Of a stretch of 64,000 nt of DNA, positions 53,130 to 61,581 are shown one piece after another. The stretch lies in assembly GCA_963842355.1 (NCBI GenBank), contig CAWJGC010000010.1:141087-205086 (forward strand), read 5' to 3'. How positions within the stretch are numbered: position 1 is the first letter of the stretch; the number at the start of each line of letters is the position of its first letter. The notes below the pieces were generated by a model. The model searched no databases. It had not been told where the DNA came from and saw only the letters and a list, made by a program, of their open reading frames with translations. Source of the DNA: JASHPR01 sp963842355 (GTDB lineage: Bacteria; Actinomycetota; Actinomycetes; Streptosporangiales; Streptosporangiaceae). A program made the position numbers and the translations under genes.

Positions 53130-54932
53130 GTGTCCGGGGAGTCCGATCAGCCGCTGGTTGGTGGGCTTCGTGCTGAGATCGGGCGGTTGCGGTTGGCGGT
53201 AGGGGGCCCGGACGTCGAGTTGGTGGTGTTGCGTCACCTTCGGGATGTCGAGCTGCCCCTGATGTGGTCGGTGATCGAGTCGCAGGCGGCGAGGCTGGCG
53301 GTGCTGGAGCCGCTGCAGGGTCTGCTGGATGTCGAGGACCCTCAACTGCTGGCGGTGGTGAGGGCTCAGGCGCTGCGGATCGCGGAGTTGGAGCGTCGAC
53401 TCGGGGCTGGCAGCGATGATTCGGGTGTTCCCTCCTCGAAGGAGTCGATCGAGGCGCGAGCGCGGGGCAAGGCCGAACGCCGGGAGCGGAGGGCGCAGCG
53501 GGACACCGGCGCCTCGTTGCGGGAGCGGTCGAAGGACCGCAGGCGTGGTGGGCAGCCGGGTCATCCCGGGCGTGGTCTGGTCCGGGATCTGGCTCCGCAG
53601 CATCGTGAGCGGCTTGACTCGCCGGTCGGGTGCCGTGGGTGCGGGGGCGAGCTGAATGATGCCCAGGACGCGGGGACGGCGTGGTCGCAGATCTGGGACG
53701 TGAAGGTGGTCCCGTGGCGGACGGAGTTCCTGCTGCCGCGGCGTAGGTGCGCCTGTTGCGGGAAGACCACCACGGCGGTGCCACCGGGCGGGTTGGTGAA
53801 CGGGATCAGCTTCGGGCCGGTGCTGAATGCCGCGGCGGTGGCGTTGACCAGTTTCGGGAACGTGCCGGCCGAGCGGGCGGCCACCTTGGTCCAGATGCTG
53901 TTCGGGCAGAGCGTGTCGGCCGGGTTCGTCGACCGGGCCAACGCCCGTCTGGCGCAGACGTTGACCGAGGCCGGGTTCGTCGAGGCGATGAAGGCTGCCC
54001 TGCTGGCCGAGCCCGTACTTACAGCCGACGAGTCACCGGTCGAGGTGGTCACCCCGGCCACCGGCCAGGCCGACGACCAGGCCAGTGGGCAGCAGGCCAG
54101 TGATGAACCCCTCGCCGTGATCACCGATCCCGGCCCCGGCACGGCTGCCGGGAAGGCCCCGGGCACGGCCGCCGGGAAGGCGGAGCCGGGATCTCCGCAC
54201 GTCTTGGTGACCCGTACCCCGGACGAGCGGCTGGTGTGGCTGAGCGGGTTGCGTTCGCGCCGCCACGAGGAGGTGACCGCCTTCCTGCGCGGCTACACCG
54301 GATTCCTCATCGTGGACGGGTTCCGCGGCTACCAGGGGTTGCTGACCTGCGAGAAACCCGTGCTGGCCGGGATCCAGCAGTGCTGTCAGCACATCTTCAG
54401 GCGCACAAAGCAGGTCGGCAAGCTCGGCCCCGGCGGCCTGCAATCGTGGGCCAGGAGGGTCGCCGACGTGCTGAAAGAGGCGCACACCGCCGTCGAGGCG
54501 GCCAAGGCCCGCGGGGACAGCGCCCTCGACCCGGGGTTGCTGGCCGGTCTGCGGGGCCGCTACGACGCCGCGGTCGAGTTCGGGATCACCCACAATCGCC
54601 TGCGTGACTGGGACGGCGACGGCAATCACCCCGGATACAAGCTGGCCGCCTGGCTGAAGGCCTACGCCGATCAGGTGTGGACCTTCACCCGTCATCTCAG
54701 CGTCGACTGGACCAGTAACGCCGCCGAGCGTGGGATCAAGCCCGCGAAGCGACATCAGGCGGTGTCCGGGTACTGGCAGACCGGCACGACCCTGGACCGA
54801 TGGTGCCTGATCCAGTCCTACCTGATCTCGGCCCGCAACCACGGTCTGAGCGTCCGGGAAGCGATCGCCCTGGCCTTCGGCGGCAGCCCCTGGCTGCCCC
54901 GGATCGCGCTGCCCGCCCTCGCCGCAGCCTGA
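53130..54932 (+). CDS. IS66 family transposase (TnpC-like)
   Basis: 600 residues in one frame. A coiled N-terminal region with AQALRIAELERRLGAGSDDS, SGVPSSKESIEARARGKAER and the zinc-ribbon CRGCGGELNDAQ...CACCGKTT are IS66 hallmarks; the DDE core shows VLTADESPVEVVTPATG (Asp), GFLIVDGFRGYQGLL (Asp) and SNAAERGIKPAKRHQAVSG (Glu). GTG near 53130 follows the left end directly. The gene looks intact. Confidence 0.9.
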   Translation: MSGESDQPLVGGLRAEIGRLRLAVGGPDVELVVLRHLRDVELPLMWSVIESQAARLAVLEPLQGLLDVEDPQLLAVVRAQALRIAELERRLGAGSDDSGVPSSKESIEARARGKAERRERRAQRDTGASLRERSKDRRRGGQPGHPGRGLVRDLAPQHRERLDSPVGCRGCGGELNDAQDAGTAWSQIWDVKVVPWRTEFLLPRRRCACCGKTTTAVPPGGLVNGISFGPVLNAAAVALTSFGNVPAERAATLVQMLFGQSVSAGFVDRANARLAQTLTEAGFVEAMKAALLAEPVLTADESPVEVVTPATGQADDQASGQQASDEPLAVITDPGPGTAAGKAPGTAAGKAEPGSPHVLVTRTPDERLVWLSGLRSRRHEEVTAFLRGYTGFLIVDGFRGYQGLLTCEKPVLAGIQQCCQHIFRRTKQVGKLGPGGLQSWARRVADVLKEAHTAVEAAKARGDSALDPGLLAGLRGRYDAAVEFGITHNRLRDWDGDGNHPGYKLAAWLKAYADQVWTFTRHLSVDWTSNAAERGIKPAKRHQAVSGYWQTGTTLDRWCLIQSYLISARNHGLSVREAIALAFGGSPWLPRIALPALAAA

Positions 54933-54966
54933 TCGCATCAGGCCCGTCAGCACTACGCTGCCACTC

Positions 54967-55578
54967 ATGGCCAAGAATGACGTGCCCACCACGACGCGCA
55001 AGTCCGGCTCTCGCCGCACCGGTCCGGGGCTGAACGACTTCACCATCCGGCGCCAGGGCAGCCGGGCGCTGACGCCGGCGCAGGAGCAGGCGTACGTCCT
55101 GCTGTGCGCCCAGACGGATCGGCTGCGCAACCACGACCTGGCCGCCGTCGAGGTCATGCACGCACAGGCCTGCGCGATGGACGCATTGCACGACGGCGTG
55201 CCGGTGGTGGTCACGGCGGCCTACGACCTGATCGAGACCATCCTGCGCAACGAGATCGCGGATGCCGACCGGCAGTGCACCTGCTGGCTCACCGCGGCCC
55301 TACGCGCCTTCGACATCCGCAACACCGTGTCCAAGGCGATGCTGATGCACTCCCTGCTGGCCCTGGCCAGCCACCCGATGGTCACCGCCCAGGCCCGCCA
55401 GCAGATCCGCACGCAGTTCGGGACCCGGCGGCCCGAGGTGACCCCGAAGGCCGTGGCCCACGCGGCGGCCTCGACACCAACCCTCGTAGACGCATGCGTG
55501 ACCGGCGGCGTGATGGCAGCAGCACTCATCCAGGACACCCTCGACATGGCCGGCACCGGACCCTTCACCCACAGGTGA
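54967..55578 (+). CDS. Passenger gene of the IS66 element, unknown function
   Basis: A 203-residue protein starting 34 bp after the transposase stop and ending 60 bp before the right end, so it lies within the element. It begins MAKNDVPTTTRKSGSRRTGP with a basic, probably disordered leader, then a mostly helical region: LTPAQEQAYVLLCAQTDRLR, YDLIETILRNEIADADRQCT, NTVSKAMLMHSLLALASHPM. No known motif is recognised. Helical, charged character would suit a DNA- or protein-binding accessory factor (inference). Confidence 0.72.
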   Translation: MAKNDVPTTTRKSGSRRTGPGLNDFTIRRQGSRALTPAQEQAYVLLCAQTDRLRNHDLAAVEVMHAQACAMDALHDGVPVVVTAAYDLIETILRNEIADADRQCTCWLTAALRAFDIRNTVSKAMLMHSLLALASHPMVTAQARQQIRTQFGTRRPEVTPKAVAHAAASTPTLVDACVTGGVMAAALIQDTLDMAGTGPFTHR

Positions 55579-56060
55579 GGCTCCCCTCACCGGGTCGGAC
55601 AACTACCCAGGCCGACCGACGAGACCCGTGAATGGACACCTACAGGCCGACCACATTCCGTAGTGGCCGTCATTGGGCACTGGCCGCCAGCGGACAGTTT
55701 CAGATGGCCACCGACATTGGAAGCCCCTCGCCGGGCGAAGCAGCGGCTGACGCCATGATCCTCCGATGCCCGCACCCCCATCCGCGGACTATTCGGACAG
55801 GAGATGAGAAGGGGCCCTTGGAGACAGACGGCGCCTAATCGGCAGGGATCTGTTGCCGCGCGAGCGCTTGAGCGTTACCTAGGTGTTCACCGTCTGTAGC
55901 GGCCTCAGCTGATTTGGACATCGAGGACGACGGAAGCCTAGGAAGCGATGGCGACGGCTGCCACGATGCCTAGTAGTGTGTCGCAGCTAGTTCTTGCTTT
56001 GGTGGTGCAGTCTGGGATCTGGCAGATCTTCCTTCCCCCTCTGCCAGACAGGACGTTGTC

Positions 56061-56531
56061 ATGCCGTCGCAGAAGAAGTATCCGGTCACGTTGGCCGCGG
56101 AGGATCGAGAGGCGCTGGAGCGGGTGACCCGGACCGGGGTGCATCCCGCGTCGGTGATCCGCCGGGCACGGTTGCTGCTTGCGCTCGACACTGCGGTGGG
56201 CGCGGTCGAGGACCGGGTGGTGATAGCTGAGCAGGCCGGGGTCTCGTGTGAGACGGTGCGGCTGGTCTCCAAACGGTTCGCCGAGACCGGTGGCGATGTG
56301 TGGGCCACGGTCGAGCGGAAGAGGCGCGAGTTCCCGCCGGTGCCCTCGCAGGTGACCGGCGAGGTCGAGGCCAGGCTGATCGCGCTGGCGTGCTCGGCCC
56401 CGCCGGCCGGGCATGCACGGTGGTCGCTGCGGCTGCTGGAGAAGCATGTCGCGCTGACTGAGGACATCCCGGACATGGATCACTCCACGATCGGACGGGT
56501 GTTAAAAAAACAGAACTTCGCCCTCACCTGA
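56061..56531 (+). CDS. IS630 transposase HTH part, orfA (copy 2)
   Basis: 156 residues, the same as copy 1 except DVWATVERK. The A7 run at 56504-56510 (GTTAAAAAAACAG) lies eight codons before the stop and is a classical -1 frameshift signal into orfB. Confidence 0.87.
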   Translation: MPSQKKYPVTLAAEDREALERVTRTGVHPASVIRRARLLLALDTAVGAVEDRVVIAEQAGVSCETVRLVSKRFAETGGDVWATVERKRREFPPVPSQVTGEVEARLIALACSAPPAGHARWSLRLLEKHVALTEDIPDMDHSTIGRVLKKQNFALT

Positions 56532-56581
56532 AGAAGTGCTGGACCATCCCGCCCAGAGCGAACGCGGAGTTCGCGGCGCGG

Positions 56582-57211
56582 ATGGAGGATGTGCTCACGG
56601 TCTACCACCGCCCCTATGACCCGGCGCGCCCGGTGGTGTGCATGGATGAGAAGCCGTACCAGCTGCTCGGCCACGTCCGGGAGCCGGTCCCGGCCAGGCC
56701 CGGACGGGACCACCGGGAGGACAGCGAGTACGTCCGCCACGGCACCTGCTCGATCTTCTGCTGGGTCGAGCCCCTGAGGGGATGGCGCCGCGTCCAGGCC
56801 CGGCCGCAGCGCACCAAGGCCGACTGGGCACATCAGGTCGAGCACCTGCTGAGCCTGGACTACCCCGGCGCGGAGAAGGTCGTGCTGGTGATGGACAACC
56901 TCAACACCCACGGCCCCGGGTCGCTGTACGAGGCGTTTGAACCCCAGCAGGCGCATGCCCTGGCCCAGCGCCTGGAGATCCACCACACGCCCAGGCACGG
57001 ATCCTGGCTCAACATCGCCGAGATCGAACTCTCCGCCCTGACCCGGCAGTGCCTCGACCGGAGGCTAGGCGACATCGAACTCTTGAACAGTGAGCTCGCT
57101 GCCTGGCAGAACCAGGTCAACACCGACCAGCGTCAAGTCGACTGGCAGTTCACCACCGGCGACGCACGCATCAAGCTCCGCCACCTCTACCCAACTCTAA
57201 GGCAAGAATAA
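56582..57211 (+). CDS. IS630 transposase DDE part, orfB (copy 2)
   Basis: 209 residues, identical to copy 1. In the -1 phase relative to orfA the sequence is open from the A7 run onward (KKTELRPHLKKCWTIPPRAN), so a frameshift yields a full transposase of about 383 residues. Catalytic residues as in copy 1. Confidence 0.88.
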   Translation: MEDVLTVYHRPYDPARPVVCMDEKPYQLLGHVREPVPARPGRDHREDSEYVRHGTCSIFCWVEPLRGWRRVQARPQRTKADWAHQVEHLLSLDYPGAEKVVLVMDNLNTHGPGSLYEAFEPQQAHALAQRLEIHHTPRHGSWLNIAEIELSALTRQCLDRRLGDIELLNSELAAWQNQVNTDQRQVDWQFTTGDARIKLRHLYPTLRQE

Positions 57212-57458
57212 GCAGCGACGGTCTACTAGCCTTGGGGCAGGGTGGGGACATGGCCGGGGCGCCGGTGGTCTCGGGTCGCTCCGGGCGTAGCCGGCCAGCG
57301 AGACCGTCCGCAGGGCCAGGACCTGGCGTTCGGCGTGACTGATCACCGGCGTCGGCTGGCCGCCCAGGGTCGTCGGGCGGTGCGAGTTAATCGTGCCATA
57401 CTCCAGGTTTCGGGAACCTCCGTTGGCTGACGCCGTTCACCTGAGTTTGGTCTTTTCG

Positions 57459-57746
57459 TTAGTGCCTTGAATCTCCGGTGACGAGCGTGTCCAGAAGTTC
57501 CTGTTTATCGGGATCGATGGCGGGCGGGAACGTCTGTGTCGCGCCGTTGATCGCGATGGTCGCTGAGCGCAGGGGCCGGAGCTGCCGGACCACGTTGCGC
57601 ACGGCCAGGCCCGAGCGGTGCTGCACGGTGCGTGCCACGGCGAGGGCGGTGAACACGATGGTCAGGTGCGCTTCGATCGCGTCTTTGGTGCGCACGAACA
57701 TGGGCCGGGCGGCGAGGTCGGTCTTGGACATCCGGAAGGACTGCTC
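57459..57746 (-). pseudogene. IS1634 transposase, C-terminal part
   Basis: Reads EQSFRMSKTDLAARPMFVRT, then DAIEAHLTIVFTALAVARTV and VVRQLRPLRSATIAI to a stop at 57459: the segment that follows the catalytic Glu in IS4/IS1634 transposases. It continues in frame from the N-terminal part at 61582 once the inserted element is removed (WHVE then QSFRMSK). Confidence 0.82.
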
Positions 57747-57770
57747 AAGGAGCGAGCCAGACTGCATACG

Positions 57771-58050
57771 TAGGCGAATCGGGGCATGCTCCCCTCATCG
57801 GTATTGACGGCCTGCTGGCCGCGGTCGCGTATGTGCGGCGGTTGCGGGAGGCGCGGGCCGGTGGCGGTGAGGGAGGTGGGCCGCAGTGTCTGCAGACGCA
57901 GCGGTGCCCCCCAGTTAGCGACCCCGCTGGGCGGGGTTCCGGGCTGGGAGGCGTTTCCGGAGGTGAACCGGATGCTGGTGACGTGCCTGCTGGGGGTGCT
58001 GGCCGGGCGGATGATGACGCCGCCGGTGGACCCGGCGTGTGGCCGTGATC
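57771..58050 (+). pseudogene. Broken open frame of unknown function, cut by IS3
   Basis: Two phases look coding-like: PLIGIDGLLAAVAYVRRLRE first, and later VPGWEAFPEVNRMLVTCLLG with MMTPPVDPACGRDL up to the IS3 end at 58051. They may be parts of one gene with a frameshift, carried by the recombinase element. Family not recognised. Confidence 0.3.
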
Positions 58051-58087
58051 TGCCCCGAACTTTCCGGACAGCGGATTTGTGGTTAAT

Positions 58088-58999
58088 TCACGCTGCGAGC
58101 TGCCGTTCCAGGTATTCCTCGTGGACCTGTCGTGGGGTCCGGTACTGAAGCCCGGAGTGCCGACGTTTTGAATTGTACCAGAATTCGATGTACCTCACAA
58201 CGTCCCGGCGCGCATGCTCGCGGGTCGGATACTGAGTCCGGTGGACGCGCTCATTCTTCAATGCGGCGAAGAACGACTCGGCCATCGCATTATCGTAGCA
58301 TATGCCAGTACGGCCGGCGGACTGCCGGAGATTAAGCCTCTTCAGCGTCTTCGCGAACTGCCGGGACGTGTAGTTGCTGCCGCGGTCAGAATGGAAAACA
58401 GCATTCTCGGCAAGAGGATAACTGCGGGCGGCCATCTCGATGGCCTTCTCGATGAGCGGGGTCTTGTAGTTATCGCCCGTAGCCCAGCCGATCACTTCTT
58501 TCGTATGGCAGTCGATGACCGTCGCCAGGTAAAGCCAGCCCTGCCATGTCGGAAGGTAGGTGATGTCGCCGACCATCTTCTGGCCGGGCGCGGCGGCGGT
58601 GAAGTCCCGCTGCACGAGGTCGGGAATGTCGTGCTCCTGGCCGTCGCCCTCGGTGAGGCTGAACCGCCACGGCCGCGGCTGGCAGGGCTCCAGGCCCAGC
58701 TCACGCATCACCGACCGCACCAGCTCCGGCCCGGCCGGCACGCCCCACGCCGCCAGGTCCGCGTGGACCCGCCGGTACCCGTACGTCCCGTCCGATCCGT
58801 CGAATGACTTCTTCACGATCAAGGCAAGTATCCCGCGCCTTCTCGCCGTCGCCGATTCCGGCGAATTCCGCCATTCATAGAACCCGGACCGGGACACCTC
58901 CATCCACCTGCACATCTGCACGATCGACGGCACGTAAATATCGGCGGATTCCTGGTAGGCCGCATACTCCGCGTCGATGAACTCGAACTTCTCGGTCAC
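58088..58999 (-). CDS. IS3 transposase orfB (rve integrase core)
   Basis: 303 residues: HTH-like YVPSIVQMCRWMEVSRSGFY, then KMVGDITYLPTWQGWLYLAT (first Asp), AVFHSDRGSNYTSRQFAKTL (second Asp) and YDNAMAESFFAALKNERVHR (Glu), and FWYNSKRRHSGLQYRTP at the end. Its ATG overlaps the orfA stop (ATGA). Confidence 0.9.
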   Translation of the reverse strand: MTEKFEFIDAEYAAYQESADIYVPSIVQMCRWMEVSRSGFYEWRNSPESATARRRGILALIVKKSFDGSDGTYGYRRVHADLAAWGVPAGPELVRSVMRELGLEPCQPRPWRFSLTEGDGQEHDIPDLVQRDFTAAAPGQKMVGDITYLPTWQGWLYLATVIDCHTKEVIGWATGDNYKTPLIEKAIEMAARSYPLAENAVFHSDRGSNYTSRQFAKTLKRLNLRQSAGRTGICYDNAMAESFFAALKNERVHRTQYPTREHARRDVVRYIEFWYNSKRRHSGLQYRTPRQVHEEYLERQLAA

Positions 59000-59286
59000 C
59001 GATGGTCGCCGGCGAAGTATGCTGCGGCTTTTTTCAGGAACTCGTTCTCCATCTTCAGTTCCCGGGTCTCCCGCTCGAGCTCGCGCAGCCGCGCTCGCTC
59101 GCTCACGGTTAGCGGCGGCTCCTCGCCGGCATGCTCACGGCGGTAGATGCCCACCCAGTTGCCGAGTGTTCCTTCGTTGATGCCGAGATCCTTCGCCACC
59201 CTGGCAATCGGGCGCGACGTCTCGATCACCATTTTCACGGCTTCATCCTTGAATTCCGGTGAGAAGCTCTTCTTCGGTCGGGGCAA
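58996..59286 (-). CDS. IS3 transposase orfA (HTH)
   Basis: 96 residues. KSFSPEFKDEAVKMVIETSR and VAKDLGINEGTLGNWVGIYR form the HTH, followed by the leucine-zipper-like RARLRELERETRELKMENEF. It is coupled to orfB through a 4-bp overlap. Confidence 0.9.
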   Translation of the reverse strand: MPRPKKSFSPEFKDEAVKMVIETSRPIARVAKDLGINEGTLGNWVGIYRREHAGEEPPLTVSERARLRELERETRELKMENEFLKKAAAYFAGDHR

Positions 59287-59371
59287 TTATTTCACCTTTC
59301 CAGATAGTCCATCCTATTGGATGGACTGTCCGGAAGGCTCGGGGCACCTCACCGGGGCGGGGGTGAGCGGG

Positions 59372-61561
59372 ATGAGCGCTCCGGCCAGGCCGTCTGAGCG
59401 GCTGGAGGGGAAGGTCGGGCCGCGGCATCGTGATCGCCTCGCGGCTGTTTATGTGCGCCAGTCCACCGCGCAGCAGGTTCAGGACCATCAGGAATCCACG
59501 CGGTTGCAGTATGGGCTGGCGGAGCGGGCGGCTGGGCTGGGGTGGGCACCGTCGAGGGTGCTGGTGATCGATGAGGACCTGGGTCATTCGGCGTCGGGGG
59601 CCGATGCCCGCCCAGGTTTCCAGCGGCTGGTGTCGGAGGTCGGGCTGGATCATGTGGGCATCGTGCTGGGCATCGAGATGTCGCGGCTGGCGCGCAGCGG
59701 CCGGGAATGGCATCAGCTGCTGGAGTTGTGTGCCCTGTCGGGGACCTTGCTGGGGGATCCGGACGGGATCTATGACCCGGCCGATCACAATGACCGCCTC
59801 CTGCTGGGGCTGAAGGGCACGATCAGCGAGGCTGAGCTGCACCTGATCAAGCAGCGGATGTGGACCGGGCGGCTGGCCAAGGCCCGGCGCGGGGAGCTGG
59901 CCGTGCCGATGCCGGCCGGGTTCGTGCGGCGCCCCTCAGGTGAGGTGGCCCTGGATCCCGATGAGCAGGTCCAGGCTGTGATCCGCCTGATCTTCGAGTT
60001 GTTTGACCGGCTGGGCACGGTGAATGCGGTGCTGTGCTTCCTGGCTGACAACCACATCCAGCTCGGGATCCGGCTGCGGGAAGGACCTGAGCGTGGGGAG
60101 CTGGCGTGGCGCCGGCCCAGCCGGGTTGGGGTGCAGAACATTCTCCGCAACCCGGCTTACGCTGGGATCTACGCCTATGGCCGCAGCCGGGTTGATCCCC
60201 GGCGGCGGCAAGCCGGGCGGCCGTTCACCGGGCGGGTGCGGACCGCACGCGGGGACTGGATCGTCTTCCTGCCCGGGCTGCTGCCCGCCTATATCAGCAT
60301 CGAGCAGTACGAGAAGAACATGCAGCGGATGGACGCCAACCGGTCCCGGTCCCAGAGCCTGGGCGCGGTGCGCGACGGCCCGGCCCTGCTGGCCGGGCTG
60401 GTGGCCTGCGGCCGCTGCGGCAAGAAGATGACGGTGCACTACCAGCGCGGCCCAGGCGGGAGGCAGCAGCCGGTCTATGTGTGCGCCCGGGAGAAGAGCG
60501 ATTACGGGGCCGGGCAGTGCCAGCAGATCACCGGCTCGTGCGTGGACGCGCACGTCACCGGCCTGCTGCTGGCCGCGATGGCACCCGCCGCCCTCGAAGT
60601 CTCCCTGGCTGCGGCTGAGCAGGCCGAAGGCCAGCGCGCGCAGGTCGACCGGATCTGGCGGCAGCGGCTGGAACGCGCCGATTTCGCCGCCAGCCGGGCC
60701 CGCCGCCAGTACCAGCTCGCCGAGCCGGAGAACCGCCTGGTCGTCCGGCAGCTGGAAAAGGACTGGGAGACCACGCTGGCCGAGCGGCAGCGGCTGGGCG
60801 AGGAGTACAACCGCTTCACCGCCGCCCGCCCCCGGAAGCTGACAGCTGCCGAGCGCGAGCAGATCCGGGCCCTGGCCACTGACCTGCCCGCGGTCTGGAA
60901 CGCACCCACCACCACCGACGCCGACCGCAAGCAGCTGATCCGCCACCTGATCGAGCAGGTCCGCGTCACGGTGCTCGGTGCCAGCGAGAAGGTGGACGTG
61001 GAGGTCACCTGGGCCGGCGGCCACCGCACTGCCGGGCAGATCACCCGCCCGGTGGCCTGCCTGACCCAGCTCAGCTACTACCCTCAGCTCGCCGCCCGCG
61101 CCCGCGAGCTCGCGGACAGCGGGTGCACCACCGCGCAGATCGCCGTGCGCCTCAACGCCGAGGGCTTCCGCCCGCCCAAGCGCATCCCCGCCTTCACACC
61201 CAACGCGGTCACCGACTTGCTGCGGGCCCTGGGCATCCACCGCTCCCATGTCCCGGCCCGCCGCAACCGCCCGGCCCTGGCCCAGCACGAGTGGTGGCTG
61301 CGTGACCTGGCCGAGCACCTGGCCATGTCCGAGGTCACCCTCGACTCCTGGGTCCGGCGTGGCTGGGCCACCGGCTACCTGCACCCCCAGGCCAGGCTAC
61401 GCATAGTCCGCGCCGACCCCGCCGAGGTCGAACGCCTGCGCGCCTTGCACCACGTGCCCCGGGGCCAGCACAACCGCCGCCCCTGGCTGAAAAACCAAGC
61501 TGCCTTAATGAACACCGAACAGGAAGGATCCCGCAGCGATGCCGAACAGCCGCGGCTATAA
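59372..61561 (+). CDS. Large serine recombinase
   Basis: 729 residues. The catalytic domain starts at RLAAVYVRQSTAQQVQDHQE with nucleophile Ser 31, followed by VLVIDEDLGHSASGADARPG and GIEMSRLARSGREWHQLLEL. The recombinase domain (VGVQNILRNPAYAGIYAYGR) and the zinc ribbon (LVACGRCGKKMTVHYQRG to VCAREKSDYGAGQC) with a coiled coil follow, as in large serine integrases/transposases. The C-terminal 200 residues include two HTH-like segments (DSGCTTAQIAVRLNAEGFRP, LAEHLAMSEVTLDSWVRRGW). ATG 59372 is just after the IS3 end; native promoter sequence may be lost. Confidence 0.9.
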   Translation: MSAPARPSERLEGKVGPRHRDRLAAVYVRQSTAQQVQDHQESTRLQYGLAERAAGLGWAPSRVLVIDEDLGHSASGADARPGFQRLVSEVGLDHVGIVLGIEMSRLARSGREWHQLLELCALSGTLLGDPDGIYDPADHNDRLLLGLKGTISEAELHLIKQRMWTGRLAKARRGELAVPMPAGFVRRPSGEVALDPDEQVQAVIRLIFELFDRLGTVNAVLCFLADNHIQLGIRLREGPERGELAWRRPSRVGVQNILRNPAYAGIYAYGRSRVDPRRRQAGRPFTGRVRTARGDWIVFLPGLLPAYISIEQYEKNMQRMDANRSRSQSLGAVRDGPALLAGLVACGRCGKKMTVHYQRGPGGRQQPVYVCAREKSDYGAGQCQQITGSCVDAHVTGLLLAAMAPAALEVSLAAAEQAEGQRAQVDRIWRQRLERADFAASRARRQYQLAEPENRLVVRQLEKDWETTLAERQRLGEEYNRFTAARPRKLTAAEREQIRALATDLPAVWNAPTTTDADRKQLIRHLIEQVRVTVLGASEKVDVEVTWAGGHRTAGQITRPVACLTQLSYYPQLAARARELADSGCTTAQIAVRLNAEGFRPPKRIPAFTPNAVTDLLRALGIHRSHVPARRNRPALAQHEWWLRDLAEHLAMSEVTLDSWVRRGWATGYLHPQARLRIVRADPAEVERLRALHHVPRGQHNRRPWLKNQAALMNTEQEGSRSDAEQPRL

Positions 61562-61581
61562 CAGCATTGCGGCTTGCTCGT

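Larger units (their letters stand above)
52997..55638 (+). mobile_element. IS66 family element with passenger gene
   Basis: About 2.64 kb flanked by an 8-bp direct duplication CCTACAGG (52989-52996 and 55639-55646), the size expected for IS66. Ends read inward: CGTGTCCATTCAGGGGT on the left and TGTCCATTCACGGGT on the right, so the left end may start two bases later. Contains only tnpC and one further gene; tnpA and tnpB are absent. Confidence 0.82.
55973..57226 (+). mobile_element. IS630 family element, copy 2 of the pair
   Basis: 1,254 bp between TA at 55971-55972 and 57227-57228, inserted in the CTAG of GATGCCTAGCCTTGG in the repeat. End sequences are as in copy 1. Only one base difference from copy 1 is evident (T at 56301, giving Trp in orfA). 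Confidence 0.88.
55854..57440. repeat. About 330-bp direct repeat, copy 2, interrupted by an IS630
   Basis: 55854-55972 and 57229-57440 together match 39891-40239 at roughly 94%, same orientation. The IS630 copy 2 lies inside; relative to copy 1, this copy lacks a 13-bp CCACGAGGCCTAG unit at the insertion point. Its right edge (GCCGTTCAC) is exactly where the IS1634 begins. Confidence 0.7.
58051..59346 (-). mobile_element. IS3 family element
   Basis: 1,296 bp. Ends read inward: TGCCCCGAACTTTCCGGACA and TGCCCCGAGCCTTCCGGACA, 18 of 20 equal. Flanks ATC and CCT show no target duplication. It stands 25 bp before the recombinase start. Confidence 0.85.
57747..61581 (+). mobile_element. Serine-recombinase element inserted in the IS1634 transposase gene
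   Basis: 3,835 bp flanked by the trinucleotide CTC (GAG, the Glu codon, on the other strand) at both edges. Right part: a large serine recombinase ending 20 bp from the edge. Left part: an IS3 element and about 300 bp of sequence with broken coding frames. Without the IS3 it would be about 2.5 kb. Confidence 0.65.

Noticed and set aside
52829..55972. A composite transposon formed by the two IS630 copies
   Set aside because: Each copy has its own TA flanks in different sequence contexts, so independent insertions explain the arrangement equally well.
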